Positions 18,343 to 28,409 of a stretch of 64,000 bases of DNA are shown piece after piece; position 1 is the stretch's first letter; every line of letters starts with the position of its first letter. Made by a program: the position numbers and the translations under genes. The stretch is from Candidatus Altimarinota bacterium (GTDB taxonomy: Bacteria; Cyanobacteriota; Cyanobacteriia; Cyanobacteriales; Microcystaceae): contig JAAUUT010000012.1 in the NCBI GenBank assembly GCA_012031035.1, forward strand, positions 1 through 64,000, in the 5' to 3' direction. Under the pieces are notes generated by a model, which saw nothing but the letters and a program-made list of their open reading frames with translations, was not told where the DNA came from and searched no databases.

Positions 18343-18909
18343 CTAGAAATTATTGGTTTCAGAAGGCGATCCTCCCGCACCAGGTTGATTGAGAAAAAGA
18401 TTTCCGGCAGAATCGTTTTGATAAATACAATCAATTTTGGGTCTGCTTTCAAGAACCCCTGTAAATCCAAAGGTATTCATCCGATTTTTACACTCGTTCA
18501 CTTGCTGGGAGGTAACTGCTTTTCGCTGTTCTAGGATAGCCCAGTTATTGCGGCGCAAAACGCATCCCGGTTGCATCGTGGGTTGAGTGACGTAGACGCT
18601 AAATGGACTTAAAGTGACGAAAACGCGCATATCTGTCACCATAGCGCTTGCCCCATATTGTACGCATAGTTCGGGGTTAGGGGCACTGCGATCGATAAAG
18701 TCGCGAGAAGCAACGTTTTCGGGATTAACCGTTGTTGTCGAACTCAACCCGATACCTACGCCGATTCCTAAAACAAAGATACCGCCGATCAGGGCTACTA
18801 AAGCATAGTTGAGCTTTTTTAAGAATCCACCAGATTCGGAGGCTTCTGAGGCTGAGTAACGAGAAGATGAAGAGCGTGAAGGCGGAGAATAGCGAGGTCT
18901 ACGTGCCAT
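18343..18909 (-). CDS. DUF3172 domain protein
   Basis: This 188-residue protein has a Ser/Arg-rich N-terminus, one membrane helix (about residues 34-56, ALVALIGGIFVLGIGVGIGL) and a conserved domain, NPELCVQYGASAMVTDMRVF through PGCVLRRNNWAILE. It matches the cyanobacterial DUF3172 family. Four Cys in the exported part could form disulfides. The function is unknown. It is transcribed divergently from the SLC13 permease gene. Confidence 0.8.
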   Translation of the reverse strand: MARRPRYSPPSRSSSSRYSASEASESGGFLKKLNYALVALIGGIFVLGIGVGIGLSSTTTVNPENVASRDFIDRSAPNPELCVQYGASAMVTDMRVFVTLSPFSVYVTQPTMQPGCVLRRNNWAILEQRKAVTSQQVNECKNRMNTFGFTGVLESRPKIDCIYQNDSAGNLFLNQPGAGGSPSETNNF

Positions 18910-19073
18910 AAATTTACAAGACTTGGTAACATTTCTATCCTAACAAGTCTCTCTCATTCAAAACCATCTTGAACTTGTCCGATCGCGCCGATCGCATATG
19001 ATATGATAGCCCCTAATGTTTGTCTTTATTCCCAACTTAAAAAGATTATTTTGCTCTTTTATTTTTAGATTTT

Positions 19074-20903
19074 ATGGAAGCAATAATAGGTTCTAAAATT
19101 TTTCTGACGCTCAGTGTTGTTGTTGCTGCTTTAATTGCTTTTATTTTTGAATGGTTTCCCGTTGATATTACTGCTCTGATTATTGCAGTTATTCTCATTG
19201 TTTTAGGGTTAGTTACCCCCGATGAGGGCATTTCTGGTTTTAGTAATTCTGCTACCGTTACGGTTATGGCAATGTTTATTCTTAGTGCCGGAATTACGCG
19301 GACGGGAATCGTTCAAACGGTTCGAGATTGGCTGATTAGGTGGGGCGGAAAAAATCCAACGCGACAAATCTTTGTTATGGGTTCGATTGTCGGCCCAATT
19401 ACTGCTTTTATTAATAATACGGCAGTCGTAGCAATTTTTCTTCCTATCGTAGAAGAGTGGTGCAAGCAAACTAAAACTTCGGTTTCTAAACTATTAATTC
19501 CTTTATCGTTTGCTACCGTTTTAGGGGGGATGATCACCGTTATTGGTACGTCTACTAATGTTTTAGCTAGCGGTCTTTCCAAGCAATTAGGATATGGAGA
19601 GTTTAGTTTATTTCAATTTACGGCTTTAGGAATTATTACTTTTGTAATTGGCTTAGCTTATTTAGCACTTTTTGGTCCAAAACTATTACCCGATCGCAGA
19701 CCTTCAACTGATAAGAACTCCGTTGGCGAAGATTACGGGCTTAAAGATTATGTCAGTGAAATTGTTATTCCCCCTAATTCTAGTCTCATCGGACAAACAT
19801 TAAGAAAAACAGGAATTCAGCGTAAATTTGATATATCTATTCTAGAAATTATTCATAATAGCAATCATTTTCCTCAACCTTTAGCTGATAAAACTTTATC
19901 GGCTGGAGATATTTTATTAGTAAGAGGAAGTCGAGAAGAGTTACTCAAACTTAGAGACGAAAAAGGGATTGAGATTTTAGCAGATGTAAAATTTGGCGCT
20001 CCTTCTTTAACTGAAGAATTGACGACAGGTGAAGAAAAAATTGCAGAAGTTTTAATTCTTTCTAATTCCCGATTAATTAGTTCTACTCTCAAAGATTTAC
20101 GGTTTAGACAGCGTTATAATGCTACCGTTATTGCTATTCGTCGTGGAGAAGAACTGATTCGAGAGAGATTGGGAAAAATTCCTTTAAAATTTGGCGATTT
20201 GCTATTAGTCCAAGGCCCTAAAGAAAGTTTTATTGGATTGCAAACTACGCGAGAACTTTTAGTATTAGAAGAACGAGAAGTTGAAAACCTCAGACAAAGC
20301 AAAGCTTGGATTGCTTTAGCCATTATTTTAGGCGTTATTGTTGTTGCGGCTTTTGATTGGTTGCCTATTTTAGTGACAGCTTTGGTTGGCGTTATTTTAA
20401 TGATAGTAACGGGTTGTCTCAAACCAGGCGAAATTTATGGGGCTGTTCGTTGGGATGTAATATTTTTATTAGCCGGTTTAATTCCTTTAGGAATTGCGAT
20501 GGATAACTCCGGTGCGACAGAGTGGTTAGCCGATCGCTTAGTTGGTTTGGGCGGACATTTGTCGGGTTATTGGATTCTTTTATTTTTCTATCTTACTACT
20601 TCGGTAGTAACAGAAATTCTCTCCAATAATGCCTCAGTTGTTCTCATGTTACCGATCGCGGTTAAAGTTGCAGAAGCACTCGATCTCAACGCGCTTGCTT
20701 TTATGTTCTGCGTCACCTTTGCTGCTTCTAATAGTTATATGACTCCCATTGGCTATCAAACTAATACGATGGTTTATGGCCCTGGCGGTTACAAATTTCT
20801 TGATTTTACCCGCATTGGAGCGCCTCTCAACATCATTTTATCGATTATTACGCCTTTGCTAATTATTTGGTTATATGGAATTCAAACTAGCACTTCTGGT
20901 TGA
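19074..20903 (+). CDS. SLC13 family permease with two TrkA-C (RCK_C) domains
   Basis: This 609-residue protein has N-terminal membrane helices to about residue 200, including FINNTAVVAIFLPIVEEW and a GTSTNVLASGL re-entrant motif. A cytoplasmic pair of TrkA-C domains follows (about 215-295 and 310-395), then a second membrane half with LSNNASVVLMLPIAV and SYMTPIGYQTN. This is the layout of the divalent-anion (sulfate/dicarboxylate) symporters of cyanobacteria, in which the TrkA-C insert senses a ligand. The substrate cannot be told from sequence. The last 22 bp overlap the convergent aminotransferase gene. Confidence 0.88.
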   Translation: MEAIIGSKIFLTLSVVVAALIAFIFEWFPVDITALIIAVILIVLGLVTPDEGISGFSNSATVTVMAMFILSAGITRTGIVQTVRDWLIRWGGKNPTRQIFVMGSIVGPITAFINNTAVVAIFLPIVEEWCKQTKTSVSKLLIPLSFATVLGGMITVIGTSTNVLASGLSKQLGYGEFSLFQFTALGIITFVIGLAYLALFGPKLLPDRRPSTDKNSVGEDYGLKDYVSEIVIPPNSSLIGQTLRKTGIQRKFDISILEIIHNSNHFPQPLADKTLSAGDILLVRGSREELLKLRDEKGIEILADVKFGAPSLTEELTTGEEKIAEVLILSNSRLISSTLKDLRFRQRYNATVIAIRRGEELIRERLGKIPLKFGDLLLVQGPKESFIGLQTTRELLVLEEREVENLRQSKAWIALAIILGVIVVAAFDWLPILVTALVGVILMIVTGCLKPGEIYGAVRWDVIFLLAGLIPLGIAMDNSGATEWLADRLVGLGGHLSGYWILLFFYLTTSVVTEILSNNASVVLMLPIAVKVAEALDLNALAFMFCVTFAASNSYMTPIGYQTNTMVYGPGGYKFLDFTRIGAPLNIILSIITPLLIIWLYGIQTSTSG

Positions 20904-22081
20904 TAGCGAATGCCAGCTTGTTTGAGACGGCGTAAAGCTTCTCCCAAGCGATCGCACTCGGCAATTAAACTAATCCTAACGTACCCTTCGCCGCCTTCTC
21001 CAAAGGCATTGCCAGGCGTGACGACTACCCCCGTTTTCTCTAAAACATCCAGCGCGAAATCAGTAGAATTACTCCCTACCGGACAAGGAATCCAAAGATA
21101 CATGGTGGCTTTTGAAGGGGGAATCTTCCAACCCAATTCGGCAAATCCTTGAATCAGAAAATCTCGGCGATCGCGATAGCGGTCTTGAACTTGTTTAATA
21201 TAAATATCCGGTAACTGCAACGCGGTTTCGGCGGCGCTTTGAATAGCGGCAAAAATCCCATAATCTAAGTTGGTTTTTAGGGTGCGCAATCCTTGGATAA
21301 TATCGGAATTCCCAACCACAAACCCCACTCGCCAGCCTGCCATATTATAAGTTTTTGACAGCGTGTGAAATTCAACGCCAATTTCTTTTGCACCAGAAAT
21401 TTCTAACAAACTCGTCGGTTGATAGCCATCAAAGGCTAATTCTGCATAACAAAGGTCGTGAACGAGCATAATCTCGTAATGACGAGCAAAAGCTACAATT
21501 TCCTCATAAAATTCCCTCGGAGCCGTTGCCGTAGTTGGATTGCTCGGATAATTAAAATACAAGATTTTTGCTTGTCGTGCGACTTCCTCTGGAATTGCAG
21601 ACAAATCGATCAACCAGTCTTGTTCGGCTTTGAGAATTAATGGATATATCTTACCGCCAGCAATTAGAGGGCCGCGAAAATGAGGCGGATAGGAAGGACT
21701 GGGAACGAGAACTACATCTCCTGGATTAATATAAGCAAGGGCAAGATGAGTCAATCCTTCCTTCGATCCTAATAATGGCAGTGCTTCGCTGTCGGAATTC
21801 AAATCGACGTTGTAGCAACGCTTATACCAATTGGTAATCGCGCGACGAAAACTCGCCGTTCCCTCAAAAGGAGGATAGCCGTGGTTTTGACTGACCGAAA
21901 GCGCTTCAACCGCAGCCTTAATGACTGGCTCAGGCGCAGATCCATCGGGATTTCCCATCCCTAAATCTATCAAATCGATTCCTTGTTCTCTCGCTCGCGC
22001 TTTGAGTTCGTCAAGACGAGCAAAAACGTAGGTGGGTAAAGCTTTTAAGCGTTCGGCACGGCTAATCCAATTTACACTCAT
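20882..22081 (-). CDS. class I/II aminotransferase (aspartate / LL-diaminopimelate type)
   Basis: This 399-residue PLP enzyme has [15 protein letters not shown] near the N-terminus and the PLP-lysine region [16 protein letters not shown]. It also has NYPSNPTTA and the C-terminal Arg in EGYVRISLI that binds the substrate carboxylate. Cyanobacterial homologues are annotated either as aspartate aminotransferase or as LL-diaminopimelate aminotransferase of lysine and peptidoglycan synthesis. The sequence alone does not decide between them. It overlaps the end of glyQ by 20 bp on the same strand, indicating a shared transcript with translational coupling. Confidence 0.85.
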   Translation of the reverse strand: MSVNWISRAERLKALPTYVFARLDELKARAREQGIDLIDLGMGNPDGSAPEPVIKAAVEALSVSQNHGYPPFEGTASFRRAITNWYKRCYNVDLNSDSEALPLLGSKEGLTHLALAYINPGDVVLVPSPSYPPHFRGPLIAGGKIYPLILKAEQDWLIDLSAIPEEVARQAKILYFNYPSNPTTATAPREFYEEIVAFARHYEIMLVHDLCYAELAFDGYQPTSLLEISGAKEIGVEFHTLSKTYNMAGWRVGFVVGNSDIIQGLRTLKTNLDYGIFAAIQSAAETALQLPDIYIKQVQDRYRDRRDFLIQGFAELGWKIPPSKATMYLWIPCPVGSNSTDFALDVLEKTGVVVTPGNAFGEGGEGYVRISLIAECDRLGEALRRLKQAGIRYQPEVLV

Positions 22082-23054
22082 TGCGACGGATTAATAGAAA
22101 CGGAAATGCACATAAACAATTATTGTCGCATTCAAACGTTCTTCTTAACCAGTCAATCTTATTTTTTACCACCATAGGCTGATGACTCAAAAGCGGAAAT
22201 CCTAATTTTTCTCGCTGTTGAACGTATAATTGGGCTACTTGTCTGGCCAATTGACGAATTCTGCCGATGTAGCGGGTTCTTTCTGCTACAGCGATTACAC
22301 CTCTGGCATCCAACAAATTAAAGGCGTGAGAGCATTTTAAAACAAAATCGAGACTCGGCATGACCAACTCGCGATCGATTAGTTGTTTTGCTTCTTGTTC
22401 GTAAAGATTAAACAAATTAAACAGCAAATCAGGATTTGATGCCTCAAAGTTATAGGTACACTGTTCTATTTCTGCTTGTAGAAAGATATCTCCATAACTA
22501 ATTTTGTCGTTCCAACGAATTTTAGTAATGGCATCTACATCCTGGAGATACATCGCCAATCTCTCCAAACCGTAAGTAATTTCAATCGAAACCGGACGAC
22601 AATCAATCCCGCCGCATTGCTGGAAATAGGTAAACTGGGTAATTTCCATGCCATCGAGCCAAACTTCCCAGCCAGTCCCCCAAGCGCCAACAGCTGCATC
22701 CTCCCAATTGTCCTCCACAAAACGAATATCGTGGTCTTCGGGATGAATGCCTAATGCTCTGAGGGAATCTAGATAAATTTCTTGGATATTATTGGGGGAA
22801 GGTTTGATCAGGACTTGGTACTGATAGTAATGCTGAAAGCGGTTAGGATTTTCGCCGTAACGTCCGTCTGTTGGTCTTCGACACGGTTCGATATAAGCGA
22901 CCGACCAAGGTTCGGGGCCTAATGCTCTTAAAAATGTATGGGGATTTTTAGTACCCGCTCCCTTTTCTATATCATAGGGTTGAACGATTAAACATCCGCG
23001 ATCGCTCCAGAACTGATTTAAGGTAACGACAATTGACTGAAAATTGATAGACAC
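22062..23054 (-). CDS. glyQ: glycine-tRNA ligase alpha subunit, with C-terminal extension
   Basis: This 330-residue protein starts at GTG. It has [20 protein letters not shown], the class II motif region ([20 protein letters not shown] type) and [21 protein letters not shown], all diagnostic of GlyQ. The usual protein ends near [10 protein letters not shown]. Here it continues about 37 residues with a Cys-rich stretch ([11 protein letters not shown]) and overlaps the aminotransferase start. The extension could follow loss of the original stop. The partner glyS is not in the window. Function: charging tRNA-Gly as an alpha2-beta2 enzyme. Confidence 0.93.
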   Translation of the reverse strand: MSINFQSIVVTLNQFWSDRGCLIVQPYDIEKGAGTKNPHTFLRALGPEPWSVAYIEPCRRPTDGRYGENPNRFQHYYQYQVLIKPSPNNIQEIYLDSLRALGIHPEDHDIRFVEDNWEDAAVGAWGTGWEVWLDGMEITQFTYFQQCGGIDCRPVSIEITYGLERLAMYLQDVDAITKIRWNDKISYGDIFLQAEIEQCTYNFEASNPDLLFNLFNLYEQEAKQLIDRELVMPSLDFVLKCSHAFNLLDARGVIAVAERTRYIGRIRQLARQVAQLYVQQREKLGFPLLSHQPMVVKNKIDWLRRTFECDNNCLCAFPFLLIRRNECKLD

Positions 23055-23111
23055 TTTTTTTACTCGATTTTATTTATATTCGATCTTTTAGATCTTAATT
23101 CTTTATAACTC

Positions 23112-24425
23112 TCAAAAGATAAATACTAACTTAAGTTGCCAACTTTTAGGTTGAATACGAAGAATCTCGATTTGTCGGATAAACTCTCGAAAATAAAAAC
23201 GTCGTTCTGTTTCGGATAAATCCAACCAAAATTGAGGAAAAGAAACAGCTTGAGCAATAATTTTTAAATCTCCAGGCGGTAAGCGATCGCGTTGTTCGTT
23301 CAATCGAGCAATTTCGTTTTGTAGTTTATAACGTCGTAATTGTGCCGTCTCTTCATCCAAAATTCCTTGTTCTATTAATGTCGATAATTGTTCGATAATT
23401 GCTTGTTTATTTTCTAACTCCAACTTCAGATTTTCTTTTATTTTATTTAAGTCGGGTAAATTTAGTTGCGCGACTGTCCGGGGTAAATCTTCACAAATGC
23501 GATCGATTGTCTTTTCTAAAACATCTTGATAAGAAATCGCAGAACATTTAGGATTGAGAGGGCAAGACATCGGACGTAGATAAAGATATTGTTGTTTTTT
23601 CCCTCTGGTAGTGACGCGAGTAATTGTCATCGGAGATTGACATTGTTCGCAGATAACTAAACCTGCCAAAGAACGCGGGGCGCTGGCAGTACGAGAAGGT
23701 AAATTTCCGTTGCGACGTAGCAAGCGATCGATTTGAGCGGCTTCTTCTCTCGATAAAATGGGAATGTGAGTATCGGGAATAATCTCGTTGTTTTGATAGG
23801 CAAGATCGCCGCGATAAACGGGATTAGTTAACCAATTTTTTCCAGTAGAAACTGATATTTTTTTGCCATATCTTTTTTCTAAATAGCGAACCGCACCGCG
23901 CAAAGAACCAAATAGTAAAAAACGCTCGAAAAACTCTTTAACGACTGGCGCGGTACTGCGATCGACAATATAGCGATCTTTTCCGCGACGGTATCCATAG
24001 GGCGCTTTTCCAGGTGGCGGCAAAGCTTTGAGTCTATTGCGAGCGTGTCCTTGTTTTAGACGGCGACGGCGTTTAAAAGATTCTATTTCTTGGAATATTT
24101 TAGTTAAATTATCTCGAATATCTTTAGGATTATTAGCTTTGAATTGAGAAGATCGGTAATCTTGTTCGGTAGCGATAATTTCTATCTCCAGTAGTTCGAG
24201 TTGAGTCATGCGATCGCAAACTTCTTCAAGAGAATCTCCCAGTTCTTCTAAGCGACGAATTAATAAGCAATCTGGTTCAGAAGTTTGACAGTCTTTTAAT
24301 AATTGTAATAACTGTTGGCGCTTTCCTAAATCTTGATAAAATTTAGCGATTTCTTGTTGCCAAATCGATATATCTGGCGCAGATTCTAGAAGCGGATCGC
24401 TATAAGAATAAGCGATAATTTTCAT
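23112..24425 (-). CDS. serine-recombinase-like protein with altered catalytic residues
   Basis: This 437-residue protein has three parts: a resolvase-like N-terminal domain (1-105), a Recombinase domain (about 135-225, PPGKAPYGYRRGKDRYIVD...NWLTNPVYRGDLAYQNNEII) and a zinc ribbon with coiled coil (about 255-390, CEQCQSP...CPLNPKC). This is the layout of large serine recombinases such as XisF. The catalytic LDRLGR motif of resolvases is here LEELGD, with Glu61 and Asp64 in place of the two essential arginines. The N-terminal Y-x-R-V-S segment is YSYSD. Related cyanobacterial proteins look similar, suggesting a conserved non-recombinase role. No att site or element boundary was seen. Confidence 0.8.
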   Translation of the reverse strand: MKIIAYSYSDPLLESAPDISIWQQEIAKFYQDLGKRQQLLQLLKDCQTSEPDCLLIRRLEELGDSLEEVCDRMTQLELLEIEIIATEQDYRSSQFKANNPKDIRDNLTKIFQEIESFKRRRRLKQGHARNRLKALPPPGKAPYGYRRGKDRYIVDRSTAPVVKEFFERFLLFGSLRGAVRYLEKRYGKKISVSTGKNWLTNPVYRGDLAYQNNEIIPDTHIPILSREEAAQIDRLLRRNGNLPSRTASAPRSLAGLVICEQCQSPMTITRVTTRGKKQQYLYLRPMSCPLNPKCSAISYQDVLEKTIDRICEDLPRTVAQLNLPDLNKIKENLKLELENKQAIIEQLSTLIEQGILDEETAQLRRYKLQNEIARLNEQRDRLPPGDLKIIAQAVSFPQFWLDLSETERRFYFREFIRQIEILRIQPKSWQLKLVFIF

Positions 24426-24476
24426 TTAAATTAAATAGAAAAGTTGTATTATTATTACTATGCTAACGACAAAGCT

Positions 24477-25211
24477 ATGGGAAAGGAAGGTTCAAGTTTC
24501 TATGATAATGAGGTAGTTTTTGCTACCTATATGCGTCATCGTCAGCGTTTGGATACGCCTAATGATACTCTCGAAAAGCCAGTCATTTTAGATCTCGTTG
24601 GCGCGATCGCCGACAAACATATCCTCGATCTTGGCTGTGGCGATGCCGCAATTGGGCGAGAATTTCTTCGCAACGGGGCAGCAAGATATATTGGGATAGA
24701 AGGTTCGCAAAAGATGGTCGCTCTTGCTAACCAGACGCTTGTTGGCACATCAGGTCAAGTAATTTGGCAAAAAATTGATGATTGGAAATCTCAACCTAAC
24801 GCATTCGATCTGGTACTGGCACGGCTTTCGCTTCATTATATTGCCGACCTCGCACCAATTTTTCTTAACGTCTTCCAAACGCTCGTTTCTGGGGGACAAT
24901 TTGTCTTTTCAGTAGAGCATCCTATCATTACATCGTGCGATCGCGGTTGGAATGCCGGAACGCCTCGTCAGGATTGGGTTGTTGATGACTATTTCTCTAC
25001 TGGATTGCGGGTTACTAACTGGCTAGGCAGCACCGTACAAAAATATCATCGCACTCTGGAAGACTATTTTTATCTGCTCCAGGACGCAGGTTTTCAGGTT
25101 GAGGATTTGCGTGAAGCGCGTCCGCAACAGGACAACTTTAACGACGCGCAAACCTACGAAAGACGCAAGCGAATTCCACTCTTCCTTATCCTTGCTGCGC
25201 GCAAGGCCTAA
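24477..25211 (+). CDS. class I SAM-dependent methyltransferase
   Basis: A protein of about 244 residues has the Rossmann motif I ILDLGCGDAAIGREF, an acidic residue at the end of strand 2 (IGIEGSQKMV) and motif IV region FDLVLARLSLHYIADL, typical of UbiE/Methyltransf_11 enzymes. The substrate is unknown. The ATG at 24477 is chosen; the open frame extends upstream only through a run of Tyr codons unlike the family. It is divergent from the recombinase-like gene 51 bp away. Confidence 0.8.
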   Translation: MGKEGSSFYDNEVVFATYMRHRQRLDTPNDTLEKPVILDLVGAIADKHILDLGCGDAAIGREFLRNGAARYIGIEGSQKMVALANQTLVGTSGQVIWQKIDDWKSQPNAFDLVLARLSLHYIADLAPIFLNVFQTLVSGGQFVFSVEHPIITSCDRGWNAGTPRQDWVVDDYFSTGLRVTNWLGSTVQKYHRTLEDYFYLLQDAGFQVEDLREARPQQDNFNDAQTYERRKRIPLFLILAARKA

Positions 25212-25369
25212 ATAATAGCGTAATTACGCAGGCTCGATAAACGCGATCGCCCTTGTTCGAGAAGAGAACGAAAAGCAAGCGACTAAATTTTGTAGAATAA
25301 AAGTTTAAGCTCGTGTTAATCTGCTATACGATTAGACGTTAAATCTGAATTCCGAACGTAAATTTATTT

Positions 25370-26496
25370 ATGGAAACTCAACATCTCTCGCAAAAAACTA
25401 GCGCCGATCGCGCCTCGGAATTCAGACTCGATCGAACGGCATGTGGTTGGCCGGGTTTAATCGAAGCTTATCGTCCCTATCTTCCCGTAAGCGAAGCTAC
25501 CCCCGTTGTAACCTTGCTCGAAGGCAATACCCCGCTTATTCCCGCTCCCTATATTTCGCAACTGATCGGTCGCGGGGTCAAGGTTTACGTCAAATATGAT
25601 GGTTTAAACCCTACAGGAAGCTTCAAAGATAGGGGAATGACCATGGCAATTTCTAAAGCCAAGGAAGCTGGCGCACAAGCCGTTATTTGTGCTAGTACGG
25701 GCAATACTTCCGCCGCCGCCGCCGCCTATGCACGACGCGCGGGGATGCGAGCCTTTGTGATAATTCCCGATGGCTATGTGGCGATGGGAAAATTGGCGCA
25801 AGCCTTGGTATATGGGGCAGAAGTCATTGCTATTAACGGTAATTTTGACGATGCTTTAAAAATTGTCCGAGAATTATCAGAAACTTATCCGGTTACGCTA
25901 GTCAATTCGGTCAATCCTTATCGCTTAGAAGGGCAGAAAACAGCCGCATTTGAAATAGTAGACGTGTTGGGAAATGCCCCTGATTGGCTGTGCATTCCGG
26001 TAGGGAATGCAGGTAATATTAGCGCCTATTGGATGGGATTTTGTCAGTATCGCCAAGAGGAAAAATGCGATCGCTGCCAAAAATGATGGGATTCCAAGCA
26101 GCAGGCGCAGCACCTTTTATTAAGGGACAACCTATCTTGCATCCAGAAACCATCGCGACTGCTATTCGTATCGGCAATCCGGCGAATTGGGAAAAAGCGT
26201 TAGGCGCTAAAGATGCGAGTCAAGGAGAATTTAATGCCGTTACCGATGATGAGATTCTAGAGGCATATCGGATCTTAGGCGCTCATGAAGGCGTTTTCTG
26301 CGAGCCTGCTTCGGCGGCTTCTGTGGCGGGTTTGTTGCAAGTGCGCGATCGCGTTCCTTCTGGTGCAACAGTGGTTTGCGTCCTAACGGGAAATGGACTC
26401 AAAGACCCCGATTGTGCGATTAAAAATAGCAATAACGCCCTCAAAGCAGGAATTGCGCCCGATTTTATTGAAGTTGCTAAAGTAATGGGGTTTTAA
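25370..26496 (+). CDS. thrC: threonine synthase (one frameshift)
   Basis: The N-terminal part (25370-26086) contains the PLP lysine motif [36 protein letters not shown] and the phosphate-binding loop region [12 protein letters not shown]. The C-terminal part (read to 26496) begins [15 protein letters not shown] and ends with [13 protein letters not shown]. The junction is at the HIP1 site 26067-26074; adding one C after GCGATCGC restores [15 protein letters not shown]. The enzyme converts O-phosphohomoserine to threonine. The total length of about 375 residues is normal. As the enzyme is needed for prototrophy, a base-call error is more likely than gene loss. Confidence 0.9.
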
Positions 26497-26671
26497 CAGT
26501 TTGATTTTGTAGAGACGTGTGGCGTGCTTTCCACCTGTGATTCAACTGAAAATTGCTATTAATTGAGGCATTGGTGAATTAAAGTAGGATTTTGCTAGCG
26601 ATTGCGATCGCTAAGAACAACAGATTTTTCTACATAAGGAAATCGTTACTATTAAAACATGAGTCTGAATC

Positions 26672-27937
26672 TCAAACCGCTACAGAAGAGATCGCAAACC
26701 CTAACAAAAACCCTGCAATAGTAGAATAAGAAACCGAACTGCCTCCTAAATCATAAGCTTCGGGCATCATGGTACTCGATAGCATCGCTAAAATTGCACC
26801 GCCAGCTAATGCCTCGGCAATTGCGATAACAACATCAGAAACGTTATTTTGTAAAAGATACCCCGCGATCGCAGTAAATCCGCTCAAAGCCACTACACCT
26901 ATCCAAAGCGCAAGTATCTGAAACTTAGAAGTGCCCGCCTGTCGCATTCCCGCCGCACTAGAAAGCGCTTCGGGAAAGTTGGAAATAAACACCGCTATCA
27001 AAAACGACCAACCAATTTGATTATTTCCTGCATTCATGCCTATAGTAGTCGCTTCGGGGATATTATCGAGTAACGTCCCGACAAGGATGGCAACTGGGGC
27101 AGACTTTTTCACTAATCCTTCAATCGTAATCGGATCTTGCAAGGCGCGATCGAGTTCTACCTGTTCCATCAATTGTTTGCGCCAGCGTTCTAAATTGCGT
27201 TCGGCTGCTACTTGCAACTCGACGGAGTTACGCAGACGACGGGCGAGAGTGCGGCTAAGCGCCCAAGCAAGATGGGGAGAATGCGTTAATATTTCCCCAA
27301 AATTGTCGCGATCGAGCTTATATAACTCCATTGGCGTAATAGCAATCACGGTTGCAGATCGCGGCTCTCCTGTCAAGAGAGACATTTCTCCAAAAATTTC
27401 GCCTGCTCCTAACGTTGTTAAAACCGTTCGTCCTTTGCGGACTTCTGCCTCTCCTGATACGATCGCATAAAAGAAATCCCCAGGATCGCCTTCTTGACAT
27501 AATATATCGCCTGGTTTAGCGCGAGTAGGTTTGAGCAGGGTAGCTAAGGCTTCTTTTTCCGATTCAGGGAGATACTGCATTATCTCGACGTGAGAAATGC
27601 GCCTCAAAACATCGGTTTCTTCTGCATGATGTTCGAGGAGATAGCGACGACTAGAAGCTGGATTGCGCAAAAAACCGCCATGTTCGTCAATATAATGGCT
27701 TAAATAGGTAAATAAAACGCCTCCCAAAGCAAATCCAATTGCTAAGGGGAGAAATCCTTCTTTTTCATAAACTTTGGGCGTAATTTCAAATGCGATCGCA
27801 GCAATTAACGTTCCACTACCAAACGCCATAATCGCCGCTGAAAATGCCTGCTTGGGTTGCCAAACGACTCCGACATAGGCTCCAATTGCCAGACTAGAAG
27901 CCCCTAATACGCCTTGTACGAATGCCGCGATCGCCAT
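26672..27937 (-). CDS. ZIP-like transporter interrupted by a cyclic-nucleotide-binding domain
   Basis: This is a 421-residue protein. Three membrane helices (about 5-82) are followed by a cyclic-nucleotide-binding domain (about 110-235, with PGDILCQEGDPGDFFYAI and the phosphate-binding cassette GEIFGEMSLLTGEPRSATV), a helical linker and five more helices (about 270-421). The second membrane half has LLDNIPEATTIGM and FISNFPEALSSAAGM, at the positions where ZIP metal transporters have their metal-binding helices, but with Asn/Asp instead of His. The cassette keeps the Glu and Arg used to bind cAMP or cGMP. Nucleotide-gated metal transport is inferred, not shown. It is monocistronic. Confidence 0.75.
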   Translation of the reverse strand: MAIAAFVQGVLGASSLAIGAYVGVVWQPKQAFSAAIMAFGSGTLIAAIAFEITPKVYEKEGFLPLAIGFALGGVLFTYLSHYIDEHGGFLRNPASSRRYLLEHHAEETDVLRRISHVEIMQYLPESEKEALATLLKPTRAKPGDILCQEGDPGDFFYAIVSGEAEVRKGRTVLTTLGAGEIFGEMSLLTGEPRSATVIAITPMELYKLDRDNFGEILTHSPHLAWALSRTLARRLRNSVELQVAAERNLERWRKQLMEQVELDRALQDPITIEGLVKKSAPVAILVGTLLDNIPEATTIGMNAGNNQIGWSFLIAVFISNFPEALSSAAGMRQAGTSKFQILALWIGVVALSGFTAIAGYLLQNNVSDVVIAIAEALAGGAILAMLSSTMMPEAYDLGGSSVSYSTIAGFLLGFAISSVAV

Positions 27938-28172
27938 AGGATTACTAAAGCCGAGATCGAACGCTTGCAGGCACGTTCATAATACAAAGATATATCAAAA
28001 AATGATGACAATAAATCTTTTATCTTTGTAACGGTTATTATAGTTGTGCGATCGCGATTTTATAGTTGGATTAAGCAAATTTTGTTCCCCAAACTTAAAG
28101 AGATTTAGGAAACAAATTTGTAACGTCTGTTTTATTTAAAATTGCTAGGTTGAAGGAAGTCTACTTATCAAG

Positions 28173-28409
28173 TTAGCGCATAGTAGGAAGATCGCTAGCG
28201 TGAGGCGAGGAGTTACTGGGAACGTGTTCTTCTGCCGTACTAGGAGCCTCTCCTCCAGCAGCATTTGGCCCTTTTCCTTCTGCTGCATTACGAGCTTCTT
28301 CTAATCCTATCGAGGGGTCGGAATCAATTTCTGCTGCTCTTGCTCCAGCATTTTGAGAAACGTCTTGTTCTTCACTTTGTTGAGGGGAATTGCTTTTTTC
28401 TTGGGTCAT
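28173..28409 (-). CDS. small acidic, low-complexity protein
   Basis: A 78-residue protein rich in Ala, Glu, Ser, Pro and Gly, with no hydrophobic segment and predicted disorder. It is preceded by AGAGGA 8 nt before the ATG, a convincing ribosome-binding site, which is the main support for it being real. I recognise no family. The distribution of Glu and Ala resembles small stress-type proteins of cyanobacteria, but that is only an impression. Confidence 0.5.
   Translation of the reverse strand: MTQEKSNSPQQSEEQDVSQNAGARAAEIDSDPSIGLEEARNAAEGKGPNAAGGEAPSTAEEHVPSNSSPHASDLPTMR

Noticed and set aside
23112-24425. Recombinase gene as marker of an integrated prophage or excision element
   Set aside because: Catalytic residues are altered, no phage genes or att repeats flank it, and neighbours are housekeeping genes.
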